Positions 9,131 through 18,884 of a stretch of DNA of 64,000 nucleotides are shown piece by piece. This DNA is from Adiantum capillus-veneris (lineage: Eukaryota; Streptophyta; Polypodiopsida; Polypodiales; Pteridaceae), in assembly GCA_014529385.2 (NCBI GenBank), contig CM043971.1, forward strand, positions 87,496,840 through 87,560,839. The letters run 5' to 3'. A model generated the notes under the pieces. That model saw only the letters and a program-made list of their open reading frames with translations, made no database searches and was not told where the DNA came from. Position 1 is the stretch's first letter. Each line of letters starts with the position of its first letter. Both the position numbers and the translations under genes were made by a program.

Positions 9131-9773
9131 CTAAATCTAATCTAATATAACGTAAATCTAAATCTAGCGTAAATAAACGTAAATCTAGTTAAAAATAAAC
9201 CTAAATCTAATTTAATGTAAGTCTACATATAACCTAATCTTTGACGTCTTTTAAGATAGTTTCCTACGACATTATAACTCTCTTCTTCTTGTGTGTGTGC
9301 GCGTGTGTGGATGTGTGTGCCAATAAAAAGAGATAAATGGTATAACCTTTCTATCACCCATGCCAAGTATGATAGATTGATTATGCCATTTCCCTCTTGA
9401 ATAATAGGTCTTGAGTTCAACTCCTCGTCGGCTAGATCTTTAGGTCTTTTAATTTTAATTAGTTTCCTACGACGTTAAATTAGTTTCTCTCTCTTTCTCT
9501 CTCAATGTGTGTGCGTTTTTTTGGATCGTATGCATGTTTTCTCTCTCTTTTCCTCTCTCAATGTGTGCGTTTTTTGTTTATGCATGTTCTCTCTCTCTTT
9601 TCCTCTCTCAATGCATGCGTTTTTTGTTTATGCATGCTCTCTCTCTCTTTTTCTCTCTCAATGTGTGTGTGCATTCTTTGTTTATGTATGTGTGTGTGCG
9701 TTTTTGTTTTTGTTTGTACTCTCTCTCTCTCTCTCTCTCTCTGTGTCTCAAAAACACTATGTGTGTGTGTGTA

Positions 9774-9825
<52 letters not shown>

Positions 9826-9887
9826 AAGAGGGGAAGGGAACATGAGAATGAGGAGAGGGAAGGAGCATACCTGGCTCTCCTTCCTCT

Positions 9888-9935
<48 letters not shown>

Positions 9936-9940
9936 AGAAG

Positions 9941-9995
<55 letters not shown>

Positions 9996-10091
9996 GGGAG
10001 AGCGTTACCTGCTCCTTGCTTGAGGGCGCCGAAAAACTCAGGTCTGAGATTTGAGTTTTTGGGCACGCTCGGTTATTTTTTTAGCCCAGCC
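9131..10091. other. CACTA right arm with CT, GT and GA tracts, outer copy
   Basis: Copy of 7919-8784: degenerate CGTAAATCTAAATC array, CTCTCTCAATGTGTG blocks at 9490-9670, then dinucleotide runs (CT 9719-9742, GA 9791-9818, GT 9893-9933, GA 9946-9991). The GT and GA runs are longer than in the inner copy. No protein gene is believable here. Confidence 0.8.
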
Positions 10092-10203
10092 GGCGTCGCT
10101 ATGAGCGTCGCAAATTTCTTTGCGACGCTCATAGCGACGCCGCGAATTTTTTTTTTGAGCGTCGCTGTGTGAGCGTCGCTAATATGAATAGCCTCTTGTA
10201 GTG
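10092..10203. promoter_or_regulatory. Subterminal array and right terminus of outer CACTA
   Basis: GCGTCGCT/AGCGACGC repeats between 10093 and 10180, then the 12-bp terminus CCTCTTGTAGTG at 10192-10203. The array is shorter than that of the inner copy. The following bases are CTTGGATC; the other flank is outside the window. Confidence 0.8.
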
Positions 10204-10681
10204 CTTGGATCAAAATCCATCGTTTGGCACACGCGCGCCCAAGAGAGAGAGAGAGAGAGGGGAGGGGGGGGAGGGAGGGAGAAAGAAAACGGGCCCACTA
10301 AAGACCACTCCAAGATAAGTAGAAGAATTCACGTACTCTAGAGTCTTCTACCCATATAACAAGCTTTGTGGATATCCACAAACTGCAGTAAATCCTCCTC
10401 CCATGTGTTCTACCCTCTTCAATGATAACTATGAGCATGAATTTATGATCTAGAGTCTTCTACCCATATAAGAAGCTTTGTGTATATCCACAAACTGCAG
10501 TATATCATCCTCCCATGTGTTCTACCCTCCTCAATGATAACTCTGAGCATGACTTTATGATCTAGCACACAAAATCTCTTTAAAAAACCAACATGTAGTG
10601 AAGCACGTATCCCCCCTCTCTCTGTTCATCTCCTTAGCCCATGTTCTAAGATGTAAGAATCCCCGTAGCTTGGTGCACTGC

Positions 10682-10730
<49 letters not shown>

Positions 10731-11782
10731 CACCCGTCTCTTCTAAGAGGTAGTATTCGATGCAATTTTTCTCCTCATAGATGCCTACTCTCTGTATCTC
10801 TACATTTTACATTCTTATACTTAGCTGTGAGTTACCCAGAGAGAGAGAGAGGGAGACTAGTCTTAAACTTAGAAGCAGCAATGTCGACCCAAACACATGG
10901 TAACATTCCATAATTATGCAAGTCACCCTTCGAGTTTGAAGAGAACTTGGTGAACGTGGCAACTTGTTCTTGTTTAATTACTAACCATACATGAATAACC
11001 TTCAGTTAAAAATTACATTGTTTGGATCCCTTCATCAATAATCACGTCGATCGGCTATCACCTTGCAAGAGTGATATGACAAGGATCCATGTAGACTGGT
11101 TCACTCCATGGAAGGAACATTTGAGGAAGTTTTTTTGTTTATGTAATATGTTTCCAAAAGTACATCCATGGATCCAAGCCATCTAAAATTTACTCTTTAA
11201 TGGGCAAACACACATGTTTGTTGAGAAGCTGTAGGCTCCAATGAAGGCTATGTGGTGTTTGCTGATTGTGTTTGCAATTAGATCTGAAGTAAGCGCACAA
11301 TTAGATCTGGATTAATGATAAAGGACAATGGGATAGGTAGCTACTAGGGCAAGTACTGTACATGCTTAAAAAAGGAAGCCTAGTAGTTTGGACTTGCAAG
11401 CCAAACATGACAAGGAAGTAGACTTAGTAGATCGCACTTGAATTGGTGCTAGTTCTTGTGGAGTAGTAAGACAACCAACACTAGGAAGTAGACTCCGGGT
11501 TAGCCAACAAGGACCAACCTAGACTAGCAAGTGCTCACACACTCGTAAGTGGACCACCTTAAGTGGGATAGTGAATTTAGACTCATAAATAGACCACCTT
11601 AAGTAAGTGGACTTGGACTAGTAAGTAGACCACTTGATGAGCAAGTAGACCAATATGATCAACGCATAGATTACTAACAAGTAAGTAGCTCACAACTAGT
11701 AAATAGAGTGTATGTTTGATCAACAGATTACTCCACACAAAATAGCTATGCAAAGAAAACACTAGGCCAAAACCAAGCAGTC
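10204..11782. other. Intergenic DNA with microsatellites and short repeats
   Basis: No gene is recognised. It holds (GA)n tracts at 10240-10260 and 10684-10729, the 112-bp tandem duplication described separately, and from about 11370 to 11720 many degenerate repeats of an AAGTAGACCACTT-like motif. Confidence 0.6.
10337..10562. repeat. 112-bp tandem duplication
   Basis: Unit TCTAGAGTCTTCTACCCATA...TTTATGA occurs at 10337-10448 and again at 10449-10562 with about ten substitutions. Both copies contain GATATCCACAAACTGCAG or its one-base variant. It is a simple local duplication with no sign of coding. Confidence 0.85.
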
Positions 11783-13540
11783 TTGATGGGCTACCCAATG
11801 ATTTTTTTTTGGAATATGGAGAGTTTTTGGTCCCATATCTTATGCCATTTGGAAAGAGTCTTTAGAATAAGATCTCTTCCTACTTCTATTAACACTGGAG
11901 TCATAAGTTTCATCCACAAAAGAGGGGATAAGGAGGACTTAGGGAATTGGAGATCCATCTCCTGTTTGACTTCTGTTTATAAAATATTTGCTCTTACTCT
12001 AGCTAGGAGAATAAGCCCTCATATGCATCATATTATTTTACACGAGCAAAAATGCTTCATCAAAGGCAGATTCATCCTAGATGCTATTATTACTTTGTGG
12101 GAAGCTCTAGACTTTGCTCAAGATAGTGACCAAGGATTTGTCTTTTTCAAAATTGACTTTGATAAAGCTTATGACAGAGTTGAATGGGATTTCATTTTTC
12201 AATCTCTGTAGGACATTAGATTTGGAAAAAATTTCATAAGATATGTATGTATTTGTGTTTGGGAATGCCTTTGCAAAAGTGGCCGTTAATGGAGAACTTT
12301 CTCACTGTTTTCCTTTGAGAAGGTCAATAAGGCAAGAGTGTCCAATTGCTCCTCTTCTATTTGCTATCTGTTCAGATGCCCTTGGATGGCTCATTAACTC
12401 TGCAATGAAAACAGGTTCCTTGAGGGCATCAAGATCCGTGATGCTAACAAAGAATTGGTACTTCAGCAATTTGCTAATGATACCAATGCTATCACCTCTG
12501 ATGACCAAGCTCCTGTAGAAATTTTTTGGGATTGCTTAAACACCTTTTGTCTGGCAAGTGGATTTGTCATAAATCATTCTAAAACAGGAGTAAAGATCTC
12601 AAATGGTGCTGTTCCTTCTGTGATTTCTAATGCAGGTTGTCAGAAGATACAGGATGGTCAAGTGTTTAGACTACTTGGGATACCTATGGGCTTTAACGTC
12701 ACCTTCTCCCAAAGGTGGGACTGGGTGATGAACAAATTTAAGCAAAAGCTTATGAAATGGCAGTGCTATCAATCCTCAGTTTCTGCTAGAGCTTTTGTCC
12801 TAAATCATTATATTTTTCCATCTCTTATCTACTTTCTTTCTTGCTAGAAACTAGCTAAGTATCAAATAAAGCAGGCAACTTCACTGGACAGAAACTTCTT
12901 ATGGGGAGGGAGTGGTGATCACATCAAAATGTCTAAAGTTGCTTGGGATGTTTGCTGCCTACCTAAATTCAAAGGAAGATTGGGAATTCTGAATTCAGAC
13001 CTGCTGGCAACTAAACTGGCGAGGAAATGGTGTACGAGAGCAGTCTCTTCTAATAATTACTAGGCATTACTGATAAAGAGGACTTTAAAACTTTTCAAAC
13101 TCAGGGAATATAAAGCTTGGACCAATCTGGATGTGAGGGAGATCATGTCTTCCCCTGTAGACTTTATTGCTGCAGGGTCTAAACTGATGAAAAACATGTG
13201 GAATACCTGGCTGTCCATACAAGCTAATTGGGTTCCTCCTTCTTCCTTTAAGTCTAACACTTACTGTTTTATGTAAGATTCTATATGGTTTGGTCACTTT
13301 GCAACTAAGCTCAATGACAGGCTCTCAAGGAGATCTCACAGGTTCTTCAAAGTTGGAATCAAGAGGTGGGAGATCTATATAACAATTGGCAAGTAAAGAC
13401 AGTGGCTGATCTATAGAAGGCATTTTCCATCTCCAATAGGGATGTCTTTCTAGGCTAGACAGACTGAATATCCCTTGGTTTTCAAGGTCCAGACTATCAA
13501 CAAACAAATTGACTAATGTGGTTCAGATTACATATAAGCA
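11783..13540 (+). pseudogene. L1-type non-LTR retrotransposon (LINE) reverse transcriptase fragment
   Basis: Degenerate plant L1-type LINE on the plus strand, truncated at the 5' side (no endonuclease). 11783-12211 encodes the fingers region: GVISFIHKRGD, NWRSISCLTSVYKI, QKCFIKGRFI and FFKIDFDKAYDRVEWDF, where the first catalytic aspartate lies. After a stop, 12243-12518 has RRSIRQECPIAPLLFAI, equivalent to the RQGCPLSPLLF motif. In another frame 12455-12847 has QQFANDTN, standing for the FADD motif with one aspartate replaced by asparagine, then the thumb region. Around 12900-13060 KVAWDVCCLPKFKG is typical of the plant LINE C-terminal region. Several stops and frameshifts; dead. A 3' poly(A) tail is not evident. 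Confidence 0.88.
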
Positions 13541-14341
13541 ATTTGGTGCAAACGGTGGATTCGAGGAAGCGTGCGCTTAGAGCTGCACCACGCATGGCAT
13601 ATGGAGTGCCAACAATGCATCAACTCCAGCTGCAAAAATGCATGCCCTTGGTCTTACACTCCATGCTTTACATCACTTCAATTGTGTGGGGTCCCTCTTA
13701 TTTATCAACACAGAAAGAAGAAGAACATAACACAATGGACTGATATTTCACACGAAGTAATCAATCAAAATTGCAAGCTGGTCAAACGTGCTAGACTATT
13801 GTTGGTGAAGCCCTGTACACACTACAAAGTTTCATAAAAATTTGATGGGGACTGGAGTGTAAGTCATAGAGCCAATTCACATGAAGGGCTGGTTTGCAAC
13901 CGGTTGCCAACCACCAGTTGCAAACCATTTTTTGTTTACATGAAATTATTTCAGAAAAAACTTTGCAACTGGTTTGCAGCCAGTAGTTCCCATTCCAACT
14001 CCTGCTCGAGAGGTGGAGCGAGCTGAAAACTGCAAAAAAAGACAAGCTTTTCTCACGTACGAAGCCTATTTCAAGCCATCCTCAATTATTAAAAACAAAA
14101 ATTTCCGGTACGTGAGTCAAAATACTCATGGATTGTATTAATAATGCCTCCTTGTGATGGAGTGTATTGCCTGCTTGTTCATGAGACGAGCTGGGCGGGA
14201 ACTGGGCCCTACACACAAAGCCTACTAGCTAGTTGCTGATGTGCTCTGGCTTGCAAAAACCTGCACCATTCTTGTTCAGAAGAAAGAGACGTAGCTGCAA
14301 CAGAAACACATGCATTACTCATTCACGTAAGTCGTGAATCC

Positions 14342-14413
<72 letters not shown>

Positions 14414-15177
14414 GCACGCACGCGCGCGCACACACACGTGAGTTAGTGCAGCACCCACCACCGTCGTATTGGCCATCTTCCTATGAATGATACGAGTTAG
14501 TTCTCTCTGTCTGAAGCTCATCAAGCACTAATTACTACGACTTAGACAAAAACACATTACTAGCATACAGATTGATAAAGATAGGAACAGTAAGAGAGTC
14601 TATTCAATCTCTCAATCTCAGCATGCATCTCTACCGTTGTATATACACGAGAAAGTTTTGACAGTTTCTTAGTTCAAAAAAATGGTCCGCTTCCCCTGTT
14701 TTTCTTGTAGCGTTCAACATCATGAGCTCATTTGAGTTCAAGGCCTACACTTTGCCATAAGATTACAAACTTCAAAAGAACTACATAGTACACTGTATAA
14801 ACTCTATGTGCCATGTCTAATTTAAACACAACTTTGCACTTGCATAATATATACTCAGCCGATGATTTCCTTTGTAAGTCAAATGTAAAAAATACTCAGA
14901 TATATGCTTTATTCTGCCAGAAATTTCCACACATTACCCAGTCTCATGCTCCTACAATGCAGATGTGACTATTGCGTACTTCCTCATGCAGCACTAGGTG
15001 TCCATGTAGGGGAATGATGCTCTAGTTTTCTCTTTGTTGCTCTACACTAGCTAGCTGGCTCCATTTAACTATTCTAGTTTATTTTTGCTGATTACAATTT
15101 ACATGTTATCTCACAGCATAGACTTATTTATTTCTTGCAATCTTAGTGTTTTAATTGCCTCTATTTTTGTTATGCAG
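13541..15177. other. Intergenic DNA upstream of the SAM-like gene
   Basis: No convincing gene. 13880-13985 contains inverted GGTTTGCAACYGGTT-type motifs that could be a small MITE. 14339-14440 is a compound (CT)n(CA)n(CG/CA)n microsatellite. 14930-15177 probably holds the promoter or an intron of the following gene; the last bases TTTTTGTTATGCAG form a good splice acceptor. Confidence 0.5.
14339..14440. repeat. Compound (CT)n(CA)n(CG)n microsatellite
   Basis: About 100 bp of CT repeats passing into CA repeats and then mixed CGCA/CGCG repeats. The alternating purine-pyrimidine part could adopt Z-DNA. Confidence 0.9.
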
Positions 15178-16469
15178 ATGCTCATGGAGAAACAAACTTT
15201 TGGAGAGATCATGCGATGGTCTTTGCATGATGTTGTCAAGTTTGTGAAAGAGTTCTTAGGAGTTGAAGAGTATTGCAGGGCAGTAAGAGCACATCACATT
15301 ACAGGGGCAATCTTACCATTAAATGGTTGGCATGATGTTGGGATTTCTGTGTCAAGTCATAGTAGACATGTTTTGAAAGGCTGGATCCAAGAGAAGCTGC
15401 AGCACAAGAAGCCGGAAACAAATTTCAGAAAGCCTCTCTCTTTTGATGACAGAAAAAAGCACTCAGCTATGCCCGAAGCAGTTGCCGGTAAGGATACCTT
15501 TCAAGAGTCCAGCCATGGGGACCCGGAGATCATTGTGAAAGCAAAAGTAGACATAGAGGATGACTACAGAAAACTATTCCGAAAAGTGAAGGAGGAAGAT
15601 GAGAAACGGAAGCGTGGGAGAGCTTACTTGAAAGATGTTTCAAGTGCACAAAAAGATGCTTATAACAGGAATCTCAAAAGAATCAGACAATGGCTAGATG
15701 GAGTGGCAGGCTTAACAAAAGAGGAGTTTGCTCTAGTTGATCTCAAAACAAATGCTTTTGTAAAGAATGAAGTTTTCAAGCTTATTAGAAAGCAAAAGGT
15801 GGAGTTGGAGCCATTCTACATGCATAAGCAAGCTCGTGTGTGGGATGACGCAGAAATTTACGAGAAGTTGAAGGCGTTCAAGCACTACATCAACACAAAG
15901 GCTTCCATCAATAATGCCGTAAGCTGCCAAAAAAAGTCATCATCGTCAATCTCTACGGTCCAGAAGCATGCTCCGTGCAGTAGAGATATGGAAGACACTA
16001 TTCTCAAGCACGCAGTACAAGAAGATGTAATCTTTGTTCGAGTGATTGGAAGCTTTTATTACATACCAGAAGAAGTGATAATCTTTGACAACTCCATACA
16101 AAAGAAAACTGGAAGGGCAGAGTTTTCCTTCATCAATGGAATGGACGAAGGGACTGCAACTATTGCGGTGGGCATATTCAGAGGCTCTGCAAGCATCCAC
16201 CCATATGAAACTTGGCATGTGGAGATTTTGGAGGTTGTGCAAGGACTGGAAATGGCAGATCTTTTCATTCCTGGCTCACAACGCAAAGCAAATACTCTTG
16301 TCAAGGTAGTTTTCATTTAAGGTAAAATTTTGTGCACCCTGCTGTCTTTATTTATTTTCTTGTTTGTGACATTTTTTTCCAGGGAGAAGTTATCTGCATT
16401 CCTACAATGTTTTCTTGCAAAACAAAGTTTATTGAAGATTCCAGCCCTTTGAGTGAAGGACGTAGCAAG
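15178..16469 (+). CDS. SAM-domain-like protein of unknown function, internal exons
   Basis: Host-type spliced gene on the plus strand. Exon A 15178-16305 (376 codons) follows the acceptor TTATGCAG and ends at AAG/GTAGTT. A 77-bp intron leads to exon B 16383-16469 (29 codons, GEVICIPTMFSCKT onward), which ends at AAG/GTATAA. Both junctions are phase 0. The N-terminal 65 residues look like a SAM helical-bundle domain (WSLHDVVKFVKEFLG, ITGAILPL, DVGISVSSHSRHVLKGWI). Next is a highly charged K/E/R region (residues about 110-270), then a globular part with VIFVRVIGSFYYIPEEV and ETWHVEILEVVQ that I do not recognise. Start unclear: the ATG sits right at the acceptor, so an upstream exon is likely. 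A tiny last exon at 16567-16590 (DATLEFV, stop) is possible. No stops in 405 codons argue for a real gene or a young copy. SAM call is moderate. Confidence 0.65.
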
Positions 16470-16486
16470 GTATAATAAGTATTTTA

Positions 16487-16530
<44 letters not shown>

Positions 16531-18014
16531 CGCTCACTAGCTTGCTCTTGCTACATTGCAATAGAGGATGCAACCCTAGAGTTTGTATGATACATGTGCA
16601 TTCAATATGGTGTCTATCCATGGGCTTCTCCATTTGTACTCTCCTCAATCAAGGTGAAAATCAAAGAGATCAAATTGCACATGTCCACAATTTGCAGCAT
16701 CATCACAACAAGATTTTTATTTTTGTTGTCTAGTTCAAATTCAGCCTCAACCAACAAACGAACATGACATTGTTACATGTAGAGACAGACTGAAGTGCAC
16801 CTATTTGTAAAGAATTATTGGTGTATGAGAGCTTGTAGGATCTCCAATTGCATATCATACTTTTGTCTTGCATGGCAAATTATGTGCCTTGACTTGAGAA
16901 AGACCATGTACATGCAATGTGAGCCAAGGTATTTCCCTTAGCTTGTTTATAAGGCGGAGACAAAGCAGCTTTGCATTCATCTTTGCCCAAGGTTAATGCA
17001 TTGTCTTGAATATGCAGATATGTCTTACCTATGTCACATCTTACATGAAATAGGATTGAGTTCTTTGGCTCTAACAAGAGGTTCCTTCTTCAAATTATTT
17101 TTTGTTGTTGGGTCCAAGGCAATAGTCACTAGGGTCCTTTTGCCTTGCTTTTACTTGACTCGGTAGGAGGGAGCATTTGTTGAGGTTGCTACTTTCTTTT
17201 CTTTTTTTTTTTGCGCCTGCGGGTTATTTTTCTTCTACAAGAATTTGACCATGACAAAATTTCTAATGTGTCTCCTCTTTGGTTGGGTGGTGGAGCTGGT
17301 ATTAACATGTTTAGTCATTAACAAAAATGTCTTGTAGGCATCAAGATTAATTTACGCTCTTCTTTATCCACCAAAAATCTTAGTATGCCAAGAGACGATG
17401 GATTCAAATCTGCTATTGATTATTAAACCAAATTATTTTTTCCACAAAGTGATTTTTTCATTAGTTAGAAAAAATATGCCCTCACGGCTACAAATCTCTC
17501 TTGTGTGGAGGAGTCTCAAGGAGCCAGGCAGACTCTCCCTCGCTGAGTGTACAAGAAGTCTAACAAAATGGCTACATCAGCTGATAAGGGGAGTAAAAAA
17601 CCATACAAGTGGAATGTAGTGCCAAGAAGGGGTGCCCTCCTGCAGTGTGTAGAAAAGGCCCTTACTCCACAGGGAGTGAAAGGCCAATCGCCATCAAATC
17701 GCTTGGTCCGAAGAGCCCTGGATGCAGTCCAGGGCCTCAAAGAGTGTGGATCAACTCCTGCCAAATAGCACGAATGGTCTGTTGGTGGTTCCAGTTGGCC
17801 CTCAAAGACTCGGGAGAATTTGGCCCTCTACATAAACGGCTGCTCAGAAGCATCCATCTCAGATCTCTCTCGTCTGTCCAAGGTGCTGCTGTGAAAGACA
17901 ATGCTGTGATAGCACGAGGTTGTCCCCCTCACAAAGTGAATCGCCTGGCTCGAGGGCTCCTGCTCGTAACCCATCACTGGGCCAAAGGAGGTCGACTAGG
18001 CTGCTGCACCCCAA
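16470..18014. other. Region between SAM-like gene and Copia scrap; no clear gene
   Basis: 16494-16524 is a (CT)n run inside a possible intron. 16567-16590 may be a terminal micro-exon of the SAM-like gene. 17398-18014 contains overlapping short plus-strand frames, such as one with GVKGQSPSNRLVRRALDAV at 17547-17768, followed by stops. They are not recognised; they may belong to the Copia remnant that follows, but nothing shows it. Confidence 0.4.
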
Positions 18015-18515
18015 GTGAAGACTCCTCCTGGTGAAAGGAGAGCCAGTATGCATTATTCCTTAACCTTCCATCGCCAGGATGGTCCTCTTGCTTTTACAGG
18101 TTATGTGGATGCCGATTGGGCTGTTCAAGATCCTCTTCGACACTCTACATCGAGATATGTCTTCACACTCACCGGCGAAGCTATCACATGGACTTCCAAG
18201 TGCCAACTCACCATCGCACATTCTTCCACGGAGGCAAAGTACGTTGCGGCCTCGCTTGCTTCTCGCGAGGTCCTTTGTCTATCTCAACTCATCTATGAGA
18301 TGTGGCTTCCCATCCCCATGGATCGAAGCCCTATTTCCCTCCACTGCGACAACCAATCAGCCATTAGTTTGGCTTCTACTCCTCGGCTCAGCTCAAAGAC
18401 GCGGCACATTTCCATTGCCTATCATGCTTTGAAGGAATTGGTGGAGCATGGTTTCATTTCTCTCATCTACACTCCTACATCAGATACACTCCACTCCACT
18501 CCACTCCTCACCTAA
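18015..18515 (+). pseudogene. Ty1/Copia RNase H domain fragment
   Basis: An open frame of 166 codons carrying the C-terminal RNase H of a Copia polyprotein: GYVDADWA with the first catalytic aspartate, TWTSKCQLTIAHSSTEAKY (family consensus STEAEY; here K replaces the second E), HCDNQSAISLA with another aspartate, and KTRHISIAYH. It ends in a run of CCACT repeats. RT and integrase are missing upstream, so this is an isolated 3' scrap. Confidence 0.88.
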
Positions 18516-18884
18516 TTTAGGTCCACTATTCTCTCATCAACCACCACTAAATCAGTGGCCAGCTACCTCCTACATTAGCTTCTATTTAGCTCTAGCTACC
18601 ACCCACAATCAACTCTCATTTATGTATATAAACAAGTGATGTATCAGTTCAATTCATCATGCAATGTAGCTTCATTATATTCACCTGAGTACTCTCTTTT
18701 TATCTCACTGTGCGCATTAGTGATTAGATTAGTATTTGTTTTCTTTTACTATCTCTAATGGATGTGTAGCTATATGCTCAGGAGATACAACCATGATATG
18801 CAAACTAGCTCCATCCGATACCAAGCTGGGGGTGTAGGATATCTTGCATAGGTGGGTAGGGTGTGAAGAGTCCCTATAGTAAGG
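18516..18884. other. Copia 3' region with candidate polypurine tract
   Basis: After the RNase H scrap comes a TATATAAA box near 18624 and, at about 18825-18833, CTGGGGGTG followed by TGTAGGATATC, which looks like a Copia polypurine tract abutting an LTR start. The LTR itself would be cut short where LINE sequence begins near 18885. A second LTR was not found. Confidence 0.35.

Larger units (their letters stand above)
1..10203 (-). mobile_element. Outer CACTA (En/Spm-like) element, left end outside window, interrupted by inner copy
   Basis: Outer copy of a CACTA DNA transposon made of 1-2024 plus 8939-10203, split by the inner element at 2025-8938. Its right terminus CCTCTTGTAGTG (10192-10203) is the complement of the CACTACAAGAGG terminus, and is preceded by the family's GCGTCGCT subterminal array. 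Genes run on the minus strand. From right to left it holds the right arm with (GT)n/(GA)n tracts, a captured HIPP metal-binding exon (8942-9130), the HIPP C-terminus (1851-2024), and the start of a TNP2 transposase (1-1127) that continues beyond the window. Bases 1-1635 align with 6105-7710, and 8941-10203 with 7729-8938, at high identity by eye. The flanking duplication cannot be tested because the left end is missing. Confidence 0.85.

Noticed and set aside
8293-10066. Long overlapping open frames rich in S, L, C and V or H, T
   Set aside because: They are produced by CT, GT and GA dinucleotide runs and occur on both strands; no protein features.
10337-10562. CRISPR-like array
   Set aside because: Only two units of 112 bp without spacers, in a eukaryotic genome.
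17516-18034. Overlapping frames as a host gene upstream of the Copia scrap
   Set aside because: Frames are short, interrupted and unlike any family I know; left in the intergenic entry.
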